From: Anomaloglossus baeobatrachus
Taxonomy: Eukaryota > Chordata > Amphibia > Anura > Aromobatidae
Reading direction: 5' to 3'
Assembly: GCF_048569485.1 (NCBI RefSeq)
Contig: NC_134353.1
Location: 531,804,008-531,868,007, forward strand
Length of the DNA: 64,000 nt
Shown here piece by piece: positions 49,549 to 59,827 of the stretch (within the stretch, counting starts at the first letter, position 1; the number at the start of each line of letters is the position of its first letter). The notes under the pieces are model-generated. The model did no database searches and was not told the origin of the DNA. It was given only the letters and a program-made list of their open reading frames with translations. Made by a program: the position numbers and the translations under genes.

Positions 49549-50084
49549 CTATAACACAAATCAATGAGAAGGTTGAAGATTAAAAATATTATTTACTGAA
49601 ATATGGTGTTTTATATTGTAACTATGAATATCCAAGTTTTCCAATTATATTGTGTGTAACCATCTTACTGTTTCTTAGAATTCTGAACTAAACTGGACGT
49701 ATGTCAGAAAACTCCTAGGTTAATAACATCCTAGGTTAATAAGTCAGGCTCACATACATTTCTTATATGTATTGCTTTATGTGTATTAATCAGATTATTT
49801 TTCTTTTAAATTTTGTCTAGTTTGGTTTCAGATTTTGTCTGAATTGGAACAAATTATTAGGTTTCCATAGAGATTTTGCCTTAAAGGTGTTGTGCACTAC
49901 TTGGAGAACCCCGTCTCATACCCAATGTTTGCCGCCTTTAAAATACAAAAGCTTATACTTGCCTCCACTGCCGTTCCAGCAATGTTGGCACTCGCACTTC
50001 TGGGACTCACTTAAGGTTGTTATGTCATGCGAGTGATTGGGCGCGAGACTCATGTGACATAACAACCTCTCATGAGCCCCAGGA

Positions 50085-50393
50085 ATATGATTTCTTTTAT
50101 TGAGGAAGGAGACGGATGTCTCTGAAACGCGTAGGAACTGTCAAATAAAAAGGAAATCTTTTAATTTACACGCATCAGTGGTTTTTAGCGCGGCATAAAC
50201 CCGGTCTTCTCTTCTACCTGTGTGATACAAAATTCCTCTACCGGGGCTGCAGCTAAACCACCAGGCACTCACAGGCTATCATAAGGGGTTGTGACTGGCA
50301 CAACCTCACCAGGTGAGTGCTTCTTTGTCTTGTCTGTCTACCCTCATATAGGGTAAGACCCTATTGCGCTTTTTTCCCCCCTACAGTTTTACA
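50085..50393 (+). mobile_element. 309-bp insertion with hammerhead-like ribozyme at its 5' end, 11-bp target duplication
   Basis: Flanked by GAGCCCCAGGA at 50,074-50,084 and 50,394-50,404. The hammerhead-like fold begins 5 bases inside the left border. No coding frame. An 11-bp target duplication without inverted termini argues for retroposition. Known parallels are hammerhead ribozymes in Penelope-like elements and in small ribozyme retroelements; membership here is inference. Confidence 0.75.
50089..50158 (+). ncRNA. hammerhead-ribozyme-like fold (type I)
   Basis: Stem I pairs gatttcttttatt (50,089-50,101) with aaataaaaaggaaatc (50,143-50,158). The core is TTGAGGA (50,100-50,106; C3 replaced by T). 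Stem II is GAGAC-ggat-GTCTC (50,109-50,122, loop 50,114-50,117). GAAA is at 50,124-50,127. A minimal stem III (A-C / G-T) precedes GTC at 50,140-50,142, where cleavage would fall. Only C3 departs from the consensus, so this copy is probably inactive. Confidence 0.6.
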
Positions 50394-50700
50394 GAGCCCC
50401 AGGAGAGTGAGTGCTCTGTGCTGATACATTGCTGAGCCGGCTGTCAGTCTGTGCTGGGGGAGTGGTTACAGCGGCCGCTTACTATTCACAGAGTGGTGAC
50501 TAGAACCCTGTTGGCAGTGACTCTATGATTGAAAGCTTGAGACTGAAGGCAGGAATAAAATTAATTTCCTCCCAGCAGCGGGGCTTTCATTGCAGCAGTC
50601 ACATGGCTTCAAAATGCTATTAACCTGTAGATTAACCCCATATCTGAAGTTTCATAGAATTTTTTTACATGACAGGTTCCCTTTAATACCAGAAATGTGT

Positions 50701-51780
50701 GGTTGTGTCTATATTTCTCCTTTAACTTCAGACATGATCAATTTGTAGATTCTTGCACTGGGTGTAGACTAATTCAGTAGGTTTGGGATTAAGTAGGAAC
50801 AAATTGTTGGGAGTAAAGCCTTCATAACACGCTGTATGGAAGTTATCAGTCAATAGTTAATGCATAAATCATAATCCCAGCTCCTCTGAGACATGGACTT
50901 TAGTGAATGCCAGGGTGTAACAGACATAAGAATTCAATTTACATATAGATTTTTCAGATTTGTTGAAATTCAGAGGAAACTGAAACATGCCATTAGCGCA
51001 GTGCAGCATTATAGATTATATGAAATCTTGTTTATGAGGATGCATGGTTAGATCAAGCTTCAGTAAAACAGAACATCAGAATTGACTCTATGCGAGCATT
51101 ACATTGACAAACCATGGTAATTGCAGAACACATAACAGGCTGATTGCATAACGTTAACCGTCCATTGCATAAAGAAAATATTTCCGTTCACCAGATGATG
51201 ATCACAAAAACCAGGTCAGTTTATCGTTGTGATTAGAAAATGATGTAGTGTGTAATTACCTTGAAATATCTAAACAGTAGGATAAGGGAATTATAAGGTC
51301 ATTCTATAATACATCAACTAAAGAACTGATGACATCTAGACTAATGCACAAAGTGCAGCACAAGTACACTCAACGTATACACTGTACCAATCTTTACAGC
51401 CACAGAGCAGCAGCGGAGGGGCTAAACTGTAAAGAAAGGTAAGCGATTCTGTTTTATCTCAGTGGAAATGCAGTTATCGAGAATTACCAAGTAGATATGT
51501 CCAACATGGAGTGTGAAAAATCGCATAAAGAAATTCTTGTTGGAGTGTACAACAGCGGCAGGCTTATGTACAGTGACTAATAGGTAGCAATTAGCACTGT
51601 GTTAACTGTTACAATTTTTTGATGTTTGAAGTAGTTCCTGTACACTGTAAATTGTGACTGCCTTGGATTATTAGTATCAGTTCTTCTCCTGTACTTCTCT
51701 ATCTTGTGATGATGAATAGTCGTTGCTGTATGTCTCAAGTAGGATAGTATATGTAAAATAAATAAATAAGAGTATAGCCC
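50701..51780. other. no feature seen, probably ADAMTSL1 intron
   Basis: AT-rich sequence without supported features. Confidence 0.45.
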
Positions 51781-51959
51781 TGCACCACTGGGTATTACCT
51801 TGCGGGGTCACACAATCGGGTGGAATATAGCTCGGGCACCATAAAGTCACGGCTAGTGAGTGCCCGTCCTGCAGAAATAAGATGTCCAGAGAATATTGTT
51901 AAAGGAAAAAAGGACCGCACAATCCTCAATGCCAGTGATTCTTCTTTATTTCACACGGT

Positions 51960-52110
51960 GTAGCATAAAAAGCAGGGAAGGAGTTAGGTGCAGGCTCCTC
52001 GCAAGGATGACGGCTGTTTTGCGTCTCATTACGCTTCGCCTGGTCCACTGGTCGAAGCGTAATCAGACGCGAAACGGCCGTTGTCAGGGGGCAGGGCTTA
52101 ACGGGACACG
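51960..52110. repeat. foldback hairpin with gcgaaacggccgt arm
   Basis: Two arms (gcgtctcattacgcttcg and cgaagcgtaatcagacgc) flank a short loop at about 52,038-52,065, and outer parts (gacggctgttttgc / gcgaaacggccgt) also pair. Its GAAAC-loop-TGTC end resembles the right half of a hammerhead, but a CTGANGA box is missing. Confidence 0.6.
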
Positions 52111-52529
52111 CTCCATGACGGATAAATCTGTCCATGGTTGTGAAGGGGTTAATAATGTGACATATGATAGCAGATGGATGAATTCTGAAGGGTACAGGGC
52201 TATACTTTCTGCTCAGATTGAATCAAATGTTGCAAGGTTGATTAGATAGTACTTCACAGTGCAGATGGACAATAACCCAAGTTATACTGTGAAAACAACG
52301 CAGGAGGTTTTCAGGTAAAGAAATTGAATATTTTACAATGGAGAGTCAATCTCCAAATTTCAACCCCATCAAGCATGTACTTCCCATTCGTCAGACAAAA
52401 CTTAAGGCAGAAAGATTCACAAACAATAAACAACTGAAGTCAGCTGCAGTAAAAGCCTGGCAAAGCATCACAAAGGAGAAAACCCCGCGTTTAGTGACAT
52501 CCATGGCTTCCAGACTGGTCATTCCAGAC

Positions 52530-53575
52530 CAGTCATGTCTATTAACCCCTTGCACCGCGCTGTCAAAATGTGAAGCGTGGTGTACATCACAGTCGTGGTA
52601 AGCTCTCACTCACCCGGCTCCATTGGAAGTCATGTAACGTGACCACTTGGATCTGATGTTTGCCATGGTAGCAAAGGGTCATGTGATGACTCCTGTAGCT
52701 ATCATGAGTCAGTTCCTCTTATAGCCGGTAGAGGGCCGAGTGTGAGAGGAGAGCAGCTTTTCTGCAGATCAGATCGATGCTGCTCTGATCTACAGAAATA
52801 AATGAGTGATCAGACTGCTGATCGTTATAGTCCCCTAGGAGACCTAGTAATATAAAAAAAGTTAAAATTGTTTTAAAAAACTAAACAAAAAAAACGTACA
52901 AATTCAAATCACCTCCATTTGCCTCATTGAAAATTAAAAGATTAAAAAAAATAAAAAATATACACATATTTGGTATTGCTGTGTTCTGAAACGCCCAATC
53001 TATCAAAATATAAAATCAATTAACCTGATTGGTAAATGGCGTAGCGGCAAAAAAATTCCAAACACCAAAATTACGTTTTTTGGTTGCTCCAAATTTTGCA
53101 CAAAATGTAATAACAGACGATCAAAACATAACATCTGCACAAGAATGGTACTGTTAAAAATGTCAACTTTAGACGCAAAAACAGTAAACCTATACATGTT
53201 TGGTGTCTATGAACTCGTACTGACCTGAGGCATCACACCAACATGCGGTAAATAAAATATCCCAAAAACAATCACGCAATCGCACTTTTTGTGCAATTAT
53301 TCCGCACTTGGAATTTTTTAGCCATTTTCCACTACATTATATGGTAAAACTTATGGTTTCATTTAAAAGTACAGCTCGACCCACAAAAAATAAGCCCTTA
53401 TATGGAAAGATTGACGTAAAAATAAAAAAGTTATGGTTCTCGGAAGAAGGGGAACTAAAACGGAAAGACGGACGTACCCTGAAGAAGAAGGTGGAAATGT
53501 GCTTTGGGTATTACTTCCGTGGTTCTTGGCACTTCAGGCATCAGCTCCCTTTCCTGATCTTGGTAGGCATTTAAT
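52530..53575. repeat. dispersed repeat, unclassified
   Basis: Sequence with a T/A-rich stretch and words such as aaaaagttatggttctcgg. It looks to me like a common amphibian interspersed repeat, but no terminus or protein domain could be defined from this window alone. Confidence 0.3.
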
Positions 53576-55529
53576 GGCTATTTAATCTTCTACTTACCTG
53601 AAGTTAATTAGAAAATAATGGGCTATACTAAACATTTAATACCTTAACTATATACGCTATCAGTGTGGAGTATAACTGTGTGTTACTAATAATTTTATTA
53701 GTAACTACAACGCTGTCACAATTTATTGCAATTAATAGGTAGTGAATTAGTTGGTATATTCAGCAACACTATATCAAAATAATTTCATATAGTGTATTGT
53801 AATACTATAGCGTATAATTTAATAGTTGCCTTAACTTGAATCAATCAGGAATTAAGGGGTAATATATAACTATGCAGTATATCTAATAATTACAATCAAC
53901 TACAGTCAGTTATTGCCATGTGCACTTAAATATATACAGTGCCTTGCAAAAGTATTCGGCTCCCTTGAATTTTTCAACCTTTTCCCACATTTCAGACTTC
54001 AAACATAAAGATAAAAAATGTTAATGTTATGGTGAAGAATCGACAACAAGTGGGACACAATTGTGAAGTTGAACAAAATTTATTGCTTATTTTAAACTTT
54101 TATACAAAATAATAAACTGAAAATTGGGGCGTGCAATATTATTCAGCCCCTTTAGGTTAATACTTTTTAGCGCCACCTTTTGCTCCGATTACAGCTGCAG
54201 GCACTTGGGGTATGTGTCTATCAGTTTTGCACATCGAGAGACTGAAATTCTTGCCCATTCTTCCTTTACATATAGCTCGAGCTGAGTGAGGTTGGATGGA
54301 AAGCATTTGTGAACAGCAGTTTTCAGCTCTTTCCACAGATTCTCGATTGGATTCAGGTCTGGACTTTGACTTGGTCATTCTAACACCTGGATACATTTAT
54401 TTGTGAACCATTCCATTGTAGATTTGGCTTTATGTTTTGGATCATTGTCATGTTGGAAAACAAATCTCCGTCCTAGTCTCAGGTCTTTTGCAGACTCCAA
54501 AAGGTTTTCTTCAAGAATGGTCCTGTATTTGGCTCCATCCATCTTCCCATCAAGTTTAACCATCTTCCCTGTCTATGCTGAAGAAAAGCAGGCCCAAACC
54601 ATGATGCTGCCACCACCATTTTTGACAGTGGGGCTGGTGTGTTCAGGGTGATGAGCTGTGTTGCTTTTACGCCAAACATATCATTTGGCATTGTGCCCAA
54701 AAAGTTCGATTCTTGTTTCATCTGACCAGAGCACCTTCTTCCACATGTTTGGTGCGTCTCCCAGGTGGCTTGTGGCAAACTTTAAACACTTTTTATGGAT
54801 ATCTTTGAGAAATGACTTTCTTCTTGCCACTCTTCCATTAAGGCCAGATTTCTGCAGTGTACGACTGATTGTTGTCCTATGGACAGACTCTCCCACCTCA
54901 GCTGTACATCTCTGCAGTTCATCCAGAGTGATCAAGGGCCTCTTGGCTGCATCTCTGATCAGTCTTCTCCTTGTTTGAGATGAAATTTTTGAGGGACGGC
55001 CGGGTCTTGGTAGATTTGCAGTGGTATGATACTCCTATCATGTCAATATGATCGCTTGCACAATGCTTCTTGGGATGTTTAAAGTTGTGGAAATATTTTT
55101 ATAACCATATACGGCTTTAAACTTTTCCACAACAGTATCATAGTATCAACCTACCTGTTGTGTTCCTTGGCCTTCATGATGCTATCTGTGCTTTAAACAG
55201 AACACTGAGACTATCACAGAGAAGGTGCATTTATACGGAGACTAAATTACACACAGGTGCCTTACATTTATCATCATTAGTCATTTAGGACAACATTGGA
55301 TCATTCAGAGATCCTCAATGAACTTCTGGAGTGAGTTTACTGCACTGAAAGTAAAGGGGCCGAATAATATTGCACGCCCCAATTTTCAGTTTATTATCTT
55401 TTACAAAAGTTTAAAATAAGAAATACATTTCGTTCAACTTCACAATTGTGTCCCACTTGTTCTTGATCCTTCACCATAACATTAACATTTTTATCTTTAT
55501 GTTTGAAACCTGAAATGTGGGAAAAGGTT

Positions 55530-56239
55530 CACCACGGGGAAAACTATTGTCCTTTATGGAGACCTGACAAACCATTCTGGCTGTCAGTAAGGGGACTTAT
55601 AGCTGCAATGCCCCTCTGGGAATTATTCAAATTGTCCCTCCAGAGAGGAAGGAGATAAACTCTAGCACCACTTATTGGAAGTAGCAATCCTAAAAGTCAA
55701 ATATGGCTTTTTAAACAAGCCTTTTCATGAGACTTAGGATTTATTGCCAGATCAGAATCCAAATCTGCAGACACGGTGTTTCGGGGTGATTGCCCCTCGT
55801 CAGTGGCAATAAATCCTAAGTCTTATGAACAGGATTGTTTAAAAAGCCATATTTGACTTTTAGGATTGCTACTTCCAATAGGTGGCGCTAGAGTTTGTCT
55901 CCTTCCTCACTGGAGAGACAATTTGCATAATTCCCAGAGGGGCATTGCACTATAAGTCCCCTTACTGACAGCCAGACTAGTTTGTCAGGTCTCCATAAGG
56001 AGAATAGTCTTCACCGTGGTCCCCACATAGCTTCTCATAAGCCAGATCAGATACCCACACTTTGCACTGACGAGGGGCAATCACCCCAAAACATTGTCTG
56101 CAAATTGGGATTCTGATCTGGCAATAAATCCTAAGTCTTATGAAAAGGCTTGTTTAAAAAGCCACATTTGACTTTTAAGATTGCTACTTCCAATAGGTGG
56201 CACTAGCGTTTGTCTCCTTCCTCACTGGAGGGACAATTT
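55530..56239. mobile_element. 710-bp insertion with hammerhead-like cores and 10-bp target duplication
   Basis: Flanked by GGAAAAGGTT at 55,520-55,529 and 56,240-56,249, within the right IR of the Tc1 element. It has a left segment, an inverted copy of it (55,804-56,030, e.g. ggcaataaatcctaagtctt) and a partial third copy (56,140-56,239) in direct orientation to the second. Hammerhead-like cores lie between the copies: one on the minus strand (55,778-55,803) and one on the plus strand (56,067-56,092). Such mixed direct and inverted copies recall Penelope-like elements; this is inference. Confidence 0.75.
55778..55803 (-). ncRNA. hammerhead-ribozyme-like core with long perfect stem I
   Basis: On the minus strand: CTGACGA, stem II GGGGC / CCCC with loop aatca, then GAAAC. 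The flanks (gacttaggatttattgcca and its inverse) form a stem I of about 19 bp with nearly no mismatch. A normal stem III and UH site next to stem I are not obvious (the bases before stem I are GATC). Confidence 0.55.
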
Positions 56240-56289
56240 GGAAAAGGTTGAAAAATGCAAGGGGGCCGAATACTTTCGCAAGGCACTGC

Positions 56290-56765
56290 ATTATTGTTAA
56301 CATTCATCCAACAAGTCACATTACCCATATAATAATGAGAAGGGGTTGTTAAGCCATTGGTTCGGGTTTATTATTAGTTTTCCAACAGTTATGATGAATT
56401 GAAAACATCCTGGTTATAGATTTTGTGTACATATAATTATCGTAGAATCCATATTATTGTTAATTCTAAATGTGATTATTATTGAATGTGTAGTTGGTGA
56501 ATTGTGGTGGCATATTGTCTTACGGCTATCATGATAAACCTGAGTCCTTGAGAACCTTGTCTGGATCCCTTGTTTTTCTACTGTCATTTTTTTATGTGAT
56601 TTGTTTTAATATATTTAATAAAACATATTTTTATAATTTAGCTATAGTGCACTTTTTCCTTATCATTGGATATTGAATCCAATAAAGAATTTTATAGTGT
56701 CTACTTAAATACTGTAAGATGTAAATTCTGCATTAAATCTAAGGCTACAAGGTGTCTCCTTCTTA
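56290..56765. other. no feature seen
   Basis: AT-rich sequence without supported features. Confidence 0.45.
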
Positions 56766-57417
56766 GGCTAGCGCCACACATCCGTGCCTCCGGCACGTGT
56801 TTGTCATTTTTTACACGTACCGGCGGCACGGAGACACTTTAACCAATGCTACCCTATTGTAGCAGGCACACACACGTAAAACCACACGGAACGTGTGTCC
56901 GTGTGCGTTTGTACGTGTGTGCGTTTTTGAAAGCGCTGACATGTCAGTGTTTTCTCCCGCAGCACGGGTGTCACACGGCCCGCACCCGCACCACACGGGT
57001 GTAGTGTGGATGCGGTCCCGTGTGACACGCGCCGGAGAAAACACACATGTCAGTGGAAAAAAAGAAAAACATTAACTCACCTTCTCCAGCCCTCCTGTCT
57101 CCGCCGCTGCTGCCTCTTGCTGCCGACCGCCGCTCATTATTCTCATTGAATATTCACTTCACTGCCTGGCAGCAGCAGCAGCGGGGAGACGGGAGGGCTG
57201 GAGACTGAGGATCAGCACCATGGACAGCAGCGCGGACATCAGGAAGGACCAGGTGAGTATAATAATTACCGATTCTACGTGTGCTATCGCGGATAGCACA
57301 CGTAGAACACACGTGTCACGTACGTACCAGAGACACGTACTTACCTGCACGCAACACGCAGGGAAAATACGTGTCTCTTGGCACGTGCGTGAATTTCACG
57401 TGAGTGTGGCAGAAGCC
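56766..57417. mobile_element. PIF/Harbinger-like MITE
   Basis: Termini ggctagcgccacac and inverse of gtgtggcagaagcc, TTA target duplication at 56,763-56,765 and 57,418-57,420. The interior contains the ccgaccgccgctcatta / gaatattcacttcactg block also found in the MITEs at 13,596 and 14,396. Confidence 0.82.
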
Positions 57418-57847
57418 TTAAGGGGCATCAGATCTACAGCTCCATGACAGCTTGACCTAATACATAGTGTTGTGTGTTGTTCAATGAAACTACCTATGCT
57501 CACAGGAAAAAGGTATATAGTGACCTCAATAGATGACTATTTTAACATACACAGTCACATATCTAATGAAAAACAAAGCTGAAGTATTGGATACAATAAA
57601 AGCATAAGTAATAAAAAAAGAGATAGGTTTCAGGTCATCATAGTCCTAAGAGATAAGTGAGGTGAATTTAAAAGATATCGAAAAGAATACTATCTATAAA
57701 AGCATATGAAGCAGAATCAAGAAACAGTGTCATACATACCAGAGCTAAATGTGATAGCTGAAAGAAAAAACAGTACTCTAACTGAATAGATTAGATTTTG
57801 GACTATCTGATAAATATCAGATTGAAGCCACAATGACAGCAACTTAA
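57418..57847. other. no feature seen
   Basis: AT-rich sequence without supported features. Confidence 0.45.
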
Positions 57848-58849
57848 GGGTACTTCTCACATAGCGAGATTGCTAGCGAGATCACTGCTCAGTCACAGGT
57901 TTTGTGACATACCAGTGACCTCATCAGCGATCTCGCTGTGTGTAACACTAAGCAGGGACCTGGCCCCTGCTGTGAAATCGCTGATCGCTACACACTGTTC
58001 TGGTACATTTTTTGCTCGTTGGTCTCCCGCTGCGCAGCACACATCGGCGTGTTTGACGGCGGGAGACCAACGTGCACCGACTCTGTGGTAAGCAGCGTAT
58101 GCTGGTAACCAGGGTAAATATCGGGTAACTAAGCGCTTTGCTTAGTTACCCGATATTTACCCTGGTTACCAGCGTACATCGCTTAGCTGCACACGGAGCC
58201 AGGGTAAATATCGGGTAACTAAGCAAAGCGCTTTGCTTAGTAACCCGGTGTGTACCCTGGCTATGTGTGCAGAGAGCCAGCACTAAGCATTGTACGCTGG
58301 TAACCAGGGTAAATATCAGGCAACTAAGCAAAGTGCTTTGCTTTGTTACCCGATATTTATTCTGGTTATCAGCATACACCACTTAGCACTAGCTCCCTGC
58401 ACACATAGCCAGGGTAAATATTGGATAACTAAGCAAATTGCTTTGCTTAGTAACCCGATGCATACCCTGGCTACATGTGCAGGGAGCCAGCGCTAAGCGT
58501 TGTACGCTGGTAACCAGGGTAAATATCGGGTAACCAAGCAAAGCGCTTTGCTTAGTTACCCGATAGTTACCCTAGTTTCCAGCGTACACTGCTTAGCGCA
58601 TGCTCCCTGCACACGTAGCCAGGGTAAATATCTGGTAACTAAGCAAAGCGCTTTGCTTAGTAACCCGATGTGTACCCTGGCTACCAAGCGCAGCATAGTT
58701 ACAGGAGTCGATGGTGGCTGGTCGCTGGTCACTGGTGAGATCTGCCTGATTGACAGCTCACCAGCAACCATGTAGCGACGCACCAGCGATCCTGACCAGG
58801 TCATATCGTGGTCTGTATCGCTGGTACATCGTTTTGTGAGACGGTACCC
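57848..58849. mobile_element. PIF/Harbinger-like MITE with six palindromic modules
   Basis: Termini gggtacttctcaca / tgtgagacggtaccc-type with TAA target duplication at 57,845-57,847 and 58,850-58,852. Between 58,099 and 58,690 lie six copies of a palindrome built from agggtaaatatcgggtaact, an aagcaaagcgctttgctt centre and its inverse. Frames across it give Y-R-V-T-K-Q-S-A-L-L-like peptides that are not genes. Confidence 0.85.
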
Positions 58850-59225
58850 TAATTTACAAATCAGACTCTTATCTTTCTTCAGAACAGCTGAAAAAACCCC
58901 ATATGAACTGTGGCAAGATAAAATGGCAAGTGTAAAACACATAAGAGTTTGTGGTATAGAGGAAAACCTCACCAAATCTCAAAAAGAGGGTAGCATTAGG
59001 ACTTGAGTACAGTCATAATTGCAAAGGGTATAGAATCCTAACTCCCAAAAACAGACAGTTACTATTAGCAACCACATTACTTTTGTCGAGGACCTAAGCA
59101 ATAATGTGAGGACGTTACTGAAAATAAGAATAAAGAAAACTGGTGATCAGTTTCCTGCTGAACAAATGGACGAAGTCAAGCCCCGACACTCCAGGTGAGC
59201 AGGTATAATCAAACTCAGATATATG
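58850..59225. other. no feature seen
   Basis: AT-rich sequence without supported features. Confidence 0.45.
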
Positions 59226-59827
59226 GTATTATTATGATTGTTTATTATTACAGCGCCATTTATTCCATGGCGCTTTACATGTGAAAGGGGTATACATAAT
59301 AGGGACAAGTACAATAATCATAAACAATACAAGGCACAGACTGGTAGAGGAGGAGAGAGGTCCCTGCCCACGAGGGCTCACAGTCTACAAGGGATGGGTG
59401 AGGATACAGTAGGTGAGGGTAGAACTGGTCATGCGGTGCTGTGTCAGACAGAGGATTACGGCAGGTTGTAGCTTTGTCAGAAGAGGTGGGTCTTCAGGTT
59501 CCTTTTGAAGCTTGTCAAGGTAGGCGAGTGTCTGATATGTTGTCGCAGCGCATTCCAGTGTATGGGGGAGGCACGCGAGAAATCTTGGAAGCAATGGTGG
59601 GAAGAGGAGATGAGAGGGGAGTAGAGAAGGAGATCTTGTGAGGATCGAAGGTTACATGCAGGTAAGTACCGGGAGACTATGTCACAGATGTAGGGAGGAG
59701 ACAGGTTGCGGATGGCTTTGTAGGTCATGGTTAGGGTTTTGAACTGGAGTCGTTGGGCAATGGGAAGCCAGTGAAGTGACTGGCAGAGAGGAGAGGTCGG
59801 GGAGTAGCATTCATCAAGAGAAAACAA
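59226..59827 (-). mobile_element. CR1/L2-like LINE, 5'-truncated 3' end
   Basis: Minus-strand frame of 116 residues ending the ORF2 of a CR1/L2-type LINE: S-L-H-W-L-P-I-A-Q-R-L-Q-F-K-T and T-Y-K-A-I...P-P-Y-I are typical of the region after the reverse transcriptase. The frame ends N-L-K-T-H-L-F. It is followed by a 3' UTR with gcgccatggaataaatggcg hairpin and a tail of short TAA/CAT-type repeats at 59,226-59,250. The 5' part of the element is missing, as usual for target-primed copies. Confidence 0.85.

Larger units (their letters stand above)
49886..50700. mobile_element. MITE of the gttgt-ccact family, interrupted
   Basis: Left part taaaggtgttgtgcactact with aatacaaaagcttatactt resembles the left end of the 4,829 element. 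It is split at 50,085 by the hammerhead-bearing insertion and resumes at 50,394. The end at 50,700 is approximate. Confidence 0.45.
53937..56288 (-). mobile_element. Tc1/mariner-like transposon with long IRs, split by a 710-bp insertion
   Basis: Terminal inverted repeats of about 235 bp start cagtgccttgcaaaagtatt at the left; the right end is the inverse (gaatactttcgcaaggcactg). Left TA target present, right changed to CA. Minus-strand transposase pieces lie between 54,150 and 55,190: a helix-turn-helix region (T-L-D-E-L-Q...V-H-R-T-T-I-S-R-T-L), L-W-S-D-E-T-R-I-E-L-F-G with the first catalytic D, and F-Q-H-D-N-D-P-K-H with the second. They lie in different frames, so the gene is broken by frame changes. 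Older than its insertion. Confidence 0.92.

Noticed and set aside
57740-57757. 18-bp possible microexon on the minus strand between TTTCTTTCAG and GTATG
   Set aside because: Too short to judge, no coding similarity; chance splice motifs are common in AT-rich introns.
58290-58775. Frames with Y-R-V-T-K-Q-S-A-L-L type peptides, also at 31.5-32.0 kb and 40.7 kb
   Set aside because: They arise from the palindromic MITE module read in different frames and strands.
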